Shown: positions 1 to 6,117 of the stretch, in pieces
Numbering within the stretch: position 1 is the stretch's first letter
How the letters are laid out: the number at the start of each line of letters is the position of its first letter
Assembly (NCBI GenBank): GCA_020059785.1
Contig: JAGVBL010000413.1
Coordinates: 1-6,588 of the forward strand
DNA length: 6,588 bases
Reading direction: 5' to 3'
Origin: Ignavibacteriales bacterium
Lineage (GTDB): Bacteria; Bacteroidota; Ignavibacteria; Ignavibacteriales; Melioribacteraceae
Position numbers and translations under genes: made by a program
Notes under the pieces: model-generated
Told to the model about the DNA's origin: nothing
The model's database searches: none
The model's input: the letters and a program-made list of their open reading frames with translations, nothing else

Positions 1-425
1 AATCTACTTCCAGGAGGTATATCGGAATCCAAATCGATAAGAGATGCCAGTATCATCCAGTTAATTTCTTTACGTGTTAATTTATTTTCCGGAAAATAAT
101 TTATCTGCTCGAGTAAATTTTCGAAATTATCTGCATCAATTAAACCAAGATTTGAGAGATGGAGTAAATAGTTATAATTATCAATCCCAAGATTTTCGAT
201 CTCTTCCTCACTTAATATTCTGATACTCTTTTTCCTGTTATTATCTTTTAAGTCTTTTTTCTTTTTAAGAAATATTTTATCATAAATAAGACTGAATGCA
301 ATACCGATAGTTTGCTGATCATATTCCTTACTTTTCAGTAAAGATTGATTCAACTCTTCGAGAGAGATATTTTTATTAAGCGATTCAAGAATATGTGTAA
401 TTACTTCAACAACTTTCGGTTTCAT
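1..425 (-). CDS. smg: Smg/DUF494 family protein, 3' end outside the window
   Basis: An open frame begins at an ATG at 425 and runs without a stop to the window edge, giving 141 visible residues. It is largely helical and charged. The order of conserved elements matches the Smg (DUF494) family as I recall it from E. coli Smg: an N-terminal 'VVEVITHILES' helix, a middle segment 'RILSEEEIENLG' matching the family's R-x-Y/L-[ST]-x-E-E element (about residues 69-80), then 'LLHLSNLGLID' and a C-terminal 'LTRKEINWMILASLIDL' helix (about 116-132). A Lys-rich linker (about 54-66) precedes the middle element. E. coli Smg is about 157 residues, so only a short tail should be missing. Its biochemical function is unknown; in proteobacteria it often sits beside dprA and topA. 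Here it follows ybeY with a single base between stop and start and no visible Shine-Dalgarno, which suggests translational coupling. The family call rests on motif order and is moderately firm. Confidence 0.72.
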   Translation of the reverse strand, partial: MKPKVVEVITHILESLNKNISLEELNQSLLKSKEYDQQTIGIAFSLIYDKIFLKKKKDLKDNNRKKSIRILSEEEIENLGIDNYNYLLHLSNLGLIDADNFENLLEQINYFPENKLTRKEINWMILASLIDLDSDIPPGSR

Positions 426-426
426 T

Positions 427-870
427 TTACTTTACTGTTAGTCTACCAATACCTTTTAATTTTAGAAGTATTTTATTTTCCTTAGCTCTCATAAGTTTCC
501 GCTGGGAATCTGTACTATCATCATATCCAACAAGATGGAGAATACCATGAATAATCAATCTACGAATTTCCTGTTCATAAGTTGTTTTGAATCTAATAGC
601 ATTTTCAGAAGCAACTTCCGAACAAATCAAAATTTCGCCGTCTAAATTATTACTTTCGAATGAATAATTAAAGGATATAATATCTGTAGCATAATTATGA
701 TTAAGGTACTTTTTGTTGATTACAGTAATTGTATCAGGTAATACAAAATTTATATCGAGAGAAAACAGTTCTACATTCAGAAATTTTGTTATTCGCGCAA
801 CGGCATTATGAACTGCATTTTTATTTATCTTAATACCTTTTTCAATAGAGACAGATAAATTTGAAATCAC
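427..870 (-). CDS. ybeY: Endoribonuclease YbeY (rRNA maturation factor, UPF0054)
   Basis: YbeY is a metal-dependent single-strand RNase needed for 16S rRNA 3'-end maturation and 70S ribosome quality control in the cytoplasm. The 147-residue protein has the usual family length. The signature is at residues 108-118: H108-G-I-L-H112-L-V-G-Y-D-D118. In E. coli the ligands are H114, H118 and H124, so the third His is Asp118 here. Upstream, 'YLNHNYATDIISF' (55-67) replaces the E. coli 'YRxKDxPTxVLSF', so the conserved Arg59 is Leu; both changes resemble FCB-group homologues as I remember them. 'LDGEILIC' and 'EIRRLIIHG' are other typical blocks. The start is GTG at 870: the only in-frame codons between it and the upstream stop are AAT, TAC, GGT and two ATA, and an AGG lies 7 nt ahead. 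It begins 11 nt after the carbonic anhydrase-like gene. Family assignment is firm. Confidence 0.93.
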   Translation of the reverse strand: MISNLSVSIEKGIKINKNAVHNAVARITKFLNVELFSLDINFVLPDTITVINKKYLNHNYATDIISFNYSFESNNLDGEILICSEVASENAIRFKTTYEQEIRRLIIHGILHLVGYDDSTDSQRKLMRAKENKILLKLKGIGRLTVK

Positions 871-877
871 ATTGTAA

Positions 878-880
878 CCT
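878..880 (-). promoter_or_regulatory. Short ribosome binding site (AGG) of ybeY
   Basis: The coding strand reads AGG-TTACA-ATGTG. The AGG is 7 nt ahead of the GTG start at 870 and 5 nt ahead of an ATG at 872 in another frame that meets TGA at once. The AGG supports initiation here, and only the GTG leads into the YbeY frame. The match is only three bases, so the call is tentative. Confidence 0.45.
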
Positions 881-881
881 A

Positions 882-1466
882 TTATTTAATTAATTCCCAG
901 AAATTATTTTTTCTCAATGATTCTAAAGTAATTTTAGTATAACCGACATAGCGCATAGCGGAAATTTCAAATTCATTAATTTCATTTTCAGTCAGATCTC
1001 TTATTACTTTAGCCGGTACACCGGCAACCAACTTTCCCGATGGAGCAACAAAACCGGGTCTTACTACAGAGCCGGCTGCTACCATTGAATATTTTTCTAT
1101 AAGCGCACCATCAAGTACTACAGCGCCCATTCCAATTAGACAGAGATCCTGTAATGTGCATCCATGTAAAGTTACACTATGTCCTACTGTTACCTTATCT
1201 CCTATTACAAGTGGATATTTGCCGTTAGTAACATGAAGCATAGAAAGATCCTGAATATTTGTAAACTGTCCAATCTTAACAAAATTAACATCGCCGCGGA
1301 CAACACAATTATACCAGACCGATGAGTTCTCACCTATTTCAACATCACCAACAATTTTTGCACCCGGGGCAACAAATACTGTTGAGTGAAGCTTTGGAAA
1401 TAAATCTCCATACGGGAACAACTTAATTTCTTCAACCGGTCTATTTATTTCTAAATTATTATTCAT
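882..1466 (-). CDS. Gamma-class carbonic anhydrase-like protein (YrdA/PaaY/CaiE type, left-handed beta-helix)
   Basis: This 194-residue cytoplasmic protein is a hexapeptide-repeat left-handed beta-helix protein. Repeats run from about residue 32 to 155 ('IVGDVEIGENSSVW', 'VVRGDVNFVKIG', 'LVIGDKVTVGHSVTLHG', 'LIGMGAVVLDGALIEKYSMVAAGSVV'), ending with 'GKLVAGVPAKVIRDLTENE' and a C-terminal helix. The three zinc-binding histidines of gamma carbonic anhydrases are present as H78, H96 and H101, with the conserved R58, D60, Q72 and D73. The family forms trimers with metal sites at subunit interfaces. Members of the short YrdA/PaaY branch lack the acidic loop of archaeal Cam, and many have weak or untested CO2 hydration activity, so the true substrate is uncertain; an acyl-CoA thioesterase or acetyltransferase-related role is possible. 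It starts at ATG 1466, 14 nt after ctpA ends, with only a weak purine-rich stretch upstream. Neighbours give no metabolic clue. Confidence 0.88.
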   Translation of the reverse strand: MNNNLEINRPVEEIKLFPYGDLFPKLHSTVFVAPGAKIVGDVEIGENSSVWYNCVVRGDVNFVKIGQFTNIQDLSMLHVTNGKYPLVIGDKVTVGHSVTLHGCTLQDLCLIGMGAVVLDGALIEKYSMVAAGSVVRPGFVAPSGKLVAGVPAKVIRDLTENEINEFEISAMRYVGYTKITLESLRKNNFWELIK

Positions 1467-1480
1467 GCAATTTTCTTTCG

Positions 1481-3082
1481 CTAATTTTTATTAAGCATTT
1501 TTTCTGCTTCGCTTAACACGTTTACAGCTTTAAGAAATTGATTATCGGCTCTTAATAATACTGAATACCAGCCAATATCCTTAAATAAATCCCGTGCAAT
1601 AAATGCTTTCAACCTAACTTTTATCAGATCTTTATCCTTATTAAAAGAAACCGGATCAAAATTGATTTTTAACGAACGTGTAAAATTTATAAAGTCTGAC
1701 AGAATTGACTCCGAGATATCAAATTCACCAATAAATTTTTTAAGATTATCTCCATAATCGGTTTTAATTCTTCCGGAATTATTATCCATAAATTTTCTGA
1801 TAAACTGGTAATATGCATTATTGCGTCTAAGTTCAAGAGAAAAATCAGTTTCCTTACCGGGTTCAATGGTATAATCTGGAGTAATACCTCCTCCGCCGTA
1901 AACAATTCTACCATTACCGGTTTTAAACTCCGGTCTGGAAGTATCGCTTTTACTCTCAACATGGCTGATTGATTCTTCTTCATCACGATTCATAATTTCA
2001 TCGTAGTATTTTTTCTTATCAGTATAATCGCGTTGAATGGAACGACCTAACGGCGTATAGTATTTTGCGACAGTAATTCTAATAGCCGAATTATCATTCA
2101 GTAGAATAGGAGTTTGGACCAATCCTTTACCGAAAGTTGTTTCGCCAACAATCAGTCCTCTATCCCAATCCTGAACAGCACCGGCAACTATTTCGCTTGC
2201 AGAAGCACTTCCACGGTTTACAAGAATAATCAAAGGAATCTTTTCGTATGGATAGGTTTTTCTTGCACGATATTCTTCATTGAACGATTCTAAACGACCC
2301 TTGTTATAAACAATCATTTTGTTCCCATCGATAAAGAAGTCAGCAATCTTTGATGCCTGATTTTCATAACCACCGGGATTATTTCTAAGGTCTAATATCA
2401 GAGCTTTCATTCCTTGGCTCTGTAGTTTCTTAAGAGCTTCCGAAATTTCATCTGTTGAAGTTTCCGAAAATCGTGTTAAGTAAAGATATCCTAATGAGTC
2501 GTTATACATAAGCGACACATCTACGGAATAAATATTTATTTTATCGCGTATTATTGTGTAGTCTTTAATTGAAGTACTACCCGGGCGAAGGATTGTAACT
2601 TTAACGGGCGTCCCTTTTTTACCGCGTAGTTTTTTTATTACAGCCTGATTGGAAATACCGGTAGCAGACTCATCATTAATTTTAATAATACGATCTCCAG
2701 ATTGAATACCCAATGCCTCGCTTGGACCGCCGGTAATTGGAGAGACAACAACAATAGTATCTTTAATTATCTGGAATTCAATACCGATCCCTTCGAAATT
2801 TCCTCTAAACTGTTCATCCGATGCTTGTTGTTCAACAGCCGGGATATAAACAGTATGGGGATCGAGTCCATTGAACATTCCTTTTATAGCATCTTCAACA
2901 AGTTTTTTCGAATTGACAGTATCGATGTAATAACTTTCTGTGTAATTGAGAACATCAATGAATTTTTTAATATCCTTGTTAGAACTTGATAAAAGAAGAA
3001 AATCGCTAAGCTTTATACCAGCATAAATTCCTACAAGGAGAATTATCACATAAATCGATATTTGTTTTACATTTCTGTTCAT
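1481..3082 (-). CDS. ctpA: C-terminal processing (tail-specific) serine protease, S41 family
   Basis: This 533-residue protease cleaves exported or periplasmic proteins near their C-termini. Residues about 8-24 form a hydrophobic segment after a short basic N-terminus, fitting a signal anchor or signal peptide, so the bulk should face the periplasm. A small helical region with 'MFNGLDPHTVYI' (69-80) precedes a PDZ domain (about 97-168, with 'GIGIEF' and 'GIQSGDRIIKIN'). The S41 core follows, with 'LILDLRNNPGG' (228-238) and 'GSASASEIVAGA' (291-302). By alignment with E. coli Prc Ser452/Lys477, the catalytic pair is Ser294 and Lys319 ('TFGKG'), the same 25-residue spacing. 'VYGGGGITPDY' (394-404) is followed by a tail of about 125 residues typical in position of Bacteroidota-type CTPs but without a domain I can name. 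The ATG lies 3 nt after the lysS stop, with no Shine-Dalgarno seen. The substrate is unknown. Family call is firm. Confidence 0.95.
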   Translation of the reverse strand: MNRNVKQISIYVIILLVGIYAGIKLSDFLLLSSSNKDIKKFIDVLNYTESYYIDTVNSKKLVEDAIKGMFNGLDPHTVYIPAVEQQASDEQFRGNFEGIGIEFQIIKDTIVVVSPITGGPSEALGIQSGDRIIKINDESATGISNQAVIKKLRGKKGTPVKVTILRPGSTSIKDYTIIRDKINIYSVDVSLMYNDSLGYLYLTRFSETSTDEISEALKKLQSQGMKALILDLRNNPGGYENQASKIADFFIDGNKMIVYNKGRLESFNEEYRARKTYPYEKIPLIILVNRGSASASEIVAGAVQDWDRGLIVGETTFGKGLVQTPILLNDNSAIRITVAKYYTPLGRSIQRDYTDKKKYYDEIMNRDEEESISHVESKSDTSRPEFKTGNGRIVYGGGGITPDYTIEPGKETDFSLELRRNNAYYQFIRKFMDNNSGRIKTDYGDNLKKFIGEFDISESILSDFINFTRSLKINFDPVSFNKDKDLIKVRLKAFIARDLFKDIGWYSVLLRADNQFLKAVNVLSEAEKMLNKN

Positions 3083-3085
3083 AAT

Positions 3086-4594
3086 TTATTTTTGAGGTTT
3101 CATTTGTGGAAATAGAATTACATCTCTTATAGACGATTGATCCGTAAGAAGCATAACAAAACGGTCTATACCAACACCAAGTCCTGCAGTAGGCGGCATA
3201 CCAAATTCAAGAGCACGGACAAAATCCTCATCAATCTGATGAGCTTCATCATCCCCTTCTTCTCTCATCTTACTTTGGTCTTCAAAACGGTTCTTTTGGT
3301 CAATAGGATCATTTAACTCGCTGAATGCATTGCAAATTTCTCTACCGAGAACAAATCCTTCAAAACGTTCAACAAGTCCCTCCCGTGTTCTATGCTTTTT
3401 TGCAAGCGGTGAAAGTTCAACCGGGTAATCAACTATAAAAGTCGGTTGTATTAATTTTGGCTGAACAGTTACTTCGAACAATCCATCTATTAACTTACCT
3501 TTACTTTCTCCGCCTTTAACTTCAACACCGCGGGATTTAAGAGCCTTAACAAGTTCGTCATATGTTGCTTTAAGTACATCTATACCGGTTACGTTTTTAA
3601 TTTCATCAACCATAGAAATTCTTTGCCATGGAGCGGAGAAATTTATTTTATTTCCCTCTATTTCAAATTCAAGAGTACCGAAGACGTTGTTACAAACGTT
3701 TGCAACCATTTCTTCAACAAAGGACATCATCCAGTAATAGTCTTTATATGCGACATAAAGTTCAAGCATTGTGAATTCCGGATTGTGCGTTCTATCCATA
3801 CCTTCGTTACGGAAGTCTTTGGAGATTTCATAGACTCCATCGAAACCGCCTACGATTAATCTCTTTAGATATAATTCGTCTGCAATTCTAAGGTAGAGAT
3901 CTATATCCAGAGCATTGTGGTGAGTAACAAAAGGACGAGCAGTAGCACCGCCATACAATGGTTGTAAAATTGGAGTTTCAACTTCAACAAGTCCTTGGCT
4001 GTCAAGAAATTTTCTAATCTCTGTTACAATTTTAGAACGAAGTATAAATACTTTCTTAACCTCCGGATTAACAATTAAATCCACATAGCGCTGACGGTAC
4101 CGTAACTCTTTATCTACGAACTGATCGTAAATTATTTTGTTACCGCTCTCATCTACTGCTTCTTTTGCAATCGGAATAGGTAAGAGGGATTTTGCTAAAA
4201 GTTGATAAGACTTAGCATGAACCGAGATTTCCCCTGTTTTAGTTTTGAATACATAGCCCTCTACACCAATAATATCACCTATGTCAAGGAGTTTAAAGTT
4301 GTCATATACTTCACCAATATCATCCTTCTTTAAATAAATTTGAATTCTTCCTTCCATATCCTGAACGTGAGCAAAAGATGCTTTGCCCATTCTTCTTATA
4401 GCCATAATTCTACCGGCTATTTTTACATCTTTATTTTCATACTGTTCAAAATTGTTTTTAATATTCATTGAATAATTATCAACATCGTAACTGTAAGCAA
4501 ACGGCATAACACCTTTTTCATAAAGCTCTTTTAATTCTTCATGACGTCTTTGAACCAAGGAATTATATTCCAGTTCAGGATTAAGGTTCTCCAA
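3086..4594 (-). CDS. lysS: Lysyl-tRNA synthetase, class II
   Basis: This enzyme charges tRNA-Lys with lysine using ATP. The 502-residue length matches bacterial class II LysRS. After an N-terminal helix there is an OB-fold anticodon-binding domain (about 57-135, 'VKIAGRIMAIRRMGKASFAH'), then the class II catalytic domain from about 165 ('LRYRQRYVDLI'). Visible motifs are motif 1 around 193-213 ('LVEVETPILQP'), motif 2 at 261-278 ('FRNEGMDRTHNPEFTMLE') and motif 3 at 471-478 ('GLGVGIDR'). Lysine-pocket segments 'VELSPLAK' (392-399) and 'NAFSELNDP' (422-430) are intact. No catalytic defect is seen. The start is a TTG at 4594: an in-frame TAG lies at 4615-4613, no ATG or GTG occurs between, and GGAGG lies 4 nt ahead of the TTG. 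The next in-frame Met is residue 30, which would remove the N-terminal helix. It begins 11 nt after the dacB stop. Confidence 0.97.
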   Translation of the reverse strand: MENLNPELEYNSLVQRRHEELKELYEKGVMPFAYSYDVDNYSMNIKNNFEQYENKDVKIAGRIMAIRRMGKASFAHVQDMEGRIQIYLKKDDIGEVYDNFKLLDIGDIIGVEGYVFKTKTGEISVHAKSYQLLAKSLLPIPIAKEAVDESGNKIIYDQFVDKELRYRQRYVDLIVNPEVKKVFILRSKIVTEIRKFLDSQGLVEVETPILQPLYGGATARPFVTHHNALDIDLYLRIADELYLKRLIVGGFDGVYEISKDFRNEGMDRTHNPEFTMLELYVAYKDYYWMMSFVEEMVANVCNNVFGTLEFEIEGNKINFSAPWQRISMVDEIKNVTGIDVLKATYDELVKALKSRGVEVKGGESKGKLIDGLFEVTVQPKLIQPTFIVDYPVELSPLAKKHRTREGLVERFEGFVLGREICNAFSELNDPIDQKNRFEDQSKMREEGDDEAHQIDEDFVRALEFGMPPTAGLGVGIDRFVMLLTDQSSIRDVILFPQMKPQK

Positions 4595-4598
4595 TTTT

Positions 4599-4603
4599 CC
4601 TCC
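4599..4603 (-). promoter_or_regulatory. Shine-Dalgarno sequence of lysS (GGAGG)
   Basis: On the coding strand GGAGG lies in the 11-nt gap between dacB and lysS, 4 nt ahead of the TTG codon at 4594. It is the strongest anti-16S match at any gene start in this window and decides the choice of TTG as the start. The spacing is a little shorter than the usual 5-9 nt. Confidence 0.75.
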
Positions 4604-4605
4604 GT

Positions 4606-6117
4606 TTAATTTCTAACAAAATTTACAAGTCTATTACAGACATGATCTTCAATGTAATTAGCAAGATTAGGTGATACTAAAAAATTATTAACCATAATAG
4701 AAAAAACCAGCATTTCCCCGCTTATTGTATTCAAATATCCAGAAAGAGAAGAGATATTTTCATTGTATCCCGGTTTAGCTCTAACTTTTCCTTCGGCAGT
4801 AATTTTCTTCATTCTATTAGCAAGAGTTCCGTCCATACCCCCAATTGGTAAGGAGTCGTAAAATATTTCAAACTCTTCCGAGCTATAAATAAAAGTTAAC
4901 AAATTTACTATTTGTCTTGGTGAAGCAAGGTTTAATCTGGATAAACCGGAGCCATCAACCATAACCATATTAATAGGATCAATTCCCATTGATTTGAAAT
5001 ATTCTTTAGAAGCAAGAACTCCATTTTCGGTAGATCCGTAATTATAAGCTTCAAAACCAATAGTCTTTAATATTTGTTCCGCATAAAAATTATTACTGTT
5101 CTTATTCAGTTCTTTAATAATCATATGAAGCGGAACCGACTCGTGTGTAAATAAATGCGAAAGGTTTTCAGCAATGATAATTTTATCTGCATTTTTAATG
5201 CTGCTAATTTTTCCTTTTACATTAATCCCCTTTTGTTCCAGTATTTCCTTGAATACACATAGGTAGAACTGTGTTGGATCAGTAATAGAAACATAATCAA
5301 TAAAGATATCAGAGTTTTTTTGAATAGAGCCGATTATATTTATTGTATTTGAACCGGTTAAACGATTTACCTTAATATTTTGCGGAATATTATTATTTAC
5401 GGTTATTACCTTTTTAACCAACTGAACAAATCCTGTATTTGGAACAACTTCAATTTCAGCTGGAAGTCCGGTTTCAGTCGGTTTTATTTTGACCATAACA
5501 ATATTATCATTAAAAGAAAGAGCTCCGGAGGGAGCATAGAACCATTTAGAATCGTTATCTAGAATCCAACCTTTGCCAATACTAAGGTTATCGAATGTTG
5601 CGTCGTCGCCAAAAATATTTCCGTTAATTTCATTAACTCCCTTGGATTTAAGACTATCAGCCCATGATTCAAATATGATTGTAGAATTACCTTTGTAAAA
5701 TCGGTTTGAAATAGTTGGATCTCCAAAACCCTGAATTATTAAATCGCCTTCTAATTTTCCGTTTTTAATCAATCCATTAGCAAGAATATTGGTCTGGTAA
5801 ACATAATTTGCCCCGAGTAATTTTAAGGCAGCGGCAGAAGTAAATAATTTAATATTAGAAGCCGGATTAAAAAGTTTATCAGAATTCCGTTTATAAATTA
5901 TCTCCCCGGTCTTTAGGGATTTAACAAGCACACCCCAAACTGCGTTGCTGAAATTAGGATCATTAAAAGAATCATCAAGCTGATCTCTAAGCTCATTTAA
6001 ATTGCTTAATGCCGTGGGTCGTTTAACTGCTGTTGAATCCTTAACCTGTCCAAATGCAATACTACAGATAAAGAGGAGTACAATAATTTCTTTATTTACT
6101 ATATTTTTTATAAACAT
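4606..6117 (-). CDS. dacB: D-alanyl-D-alanine carboxypeptidase/endopeptidase, PBP4 (DacB) family
   Basis: PBP4-family (peptidase S13) enzymes remove the terminal D-Ala from peptidoglycan stem peptides and cut cross-bridges in the periplasm. With ATG 6117 as start the protein has 503 residues. Residues 1-23 look like a type I signal peptide (basic start, 'IIVLLFICSIAFG', likely cut after AFG); the Cys is not in a proper lipobox. Motif 1 is 'SNIK' (Ser87, Lys90) within 'NPASNIKLFTSAAAL', and motif 2 is 'SNN' (341-343), about 250 residues apart, as expected for the inserted domains of PBP4. Other family blocks are 'LIIQGFGDPTIS' and 'VDGSGLSRLN'. Motif 3, normally KTG, reads Lys448-Pro-Gly450 ('RAKPGYNENISSLSGY'), which is atypical. 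The start overlaps the upstream pseudouridine synthase by 26 nt. A TTG at 6123 is an alternative start that adds two residues; neither has a clear Shine-Dalgarno. Confidence 0.92.
   Translation of the reverse strand: MFIKNIVNKEIIVLLFICSIAFGQVKDSTAVKRPTALSNLNELRDQLDDSFNDPNFSNAVWGVLVKSLKTGEIIYKRNSDKLFNPASNIKLFTSAAALKLLGANYVYQTNILANGLIKNGKLEGDLIIQGFGDPTISNRFYKGNSTIIFESWADSLKSKGVNEINGNIFGDDATFDNLSIGKGWILDNDSKWFYAPSGALSFNDNIVMVKIKPTETGLPAEIEVVPNTGFVQLVKKVITVNNNIPQNIKVNRLTGSNTINIIGSIQKNSDIFIDYVSITDPTQFYLCVFKEILEQKGINVKGKISSIKNADKIIIAENLSHLFTHESVPLHMIIKELNKNSNNFYAEQILKTIGFEAYNYGSTENGVLASKEYFKSMGIDPINMVMVDGSGLSRLNLASPRQIVNLLTFIYSSEEFEIFYDSLPIGGMDGTLANRMKKITAEGKVRAKPGYNENISSLSGYLNTISGEMLVFSIMVNNFLVSPNLANYIEDHVCNRLVNFVRN

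Noticed and set aside
867..886. Intergenic gaps checked for promoters, terminators or small RNA genes (this one and those at 1467-1480, 3083-3085, 4595-4605)
   Set aside because: Each gap is 14 nt or less, too short for a promoter or hairpin terminator; I saw no stem followed by a T-run on the coding strand.
1687..1986. 99-codon minus-strand frame inside ctpA
   Set aside because: It lies wholly within the well-supported protease gene in another frame, has no recognisable domain and no ribosome binding context.
2702..2989. 95-codon plus-strand frame opposite the N-terminal and PDZ region of ctpA
   Set aside because: It is antisense to a conserved coding region, its composition looks like the complement of that gene, and no family features are visible.
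3623..3859. 78-codon plus-strand frame opposite lysS
   Set aside because: It covers the lysS motif 2 region on the other strand; its sequence is explained by the complement of conserved lysS codons.
5380..5562. 60-codon plus-strand frame opposite dacB
   Set aside because: It is short, antisense to dacB and rich in Asn/Ile/Tyr as expected from AT-rich complement; no independent support.
6068..6115. Possible lipoprotein signal in DacB (Cys in 'LLFICSIAFG')
   Set aside because: The residue before the Cys is Ile, which does not fit a lipobox; a type I cleavage after AFG is a better match.
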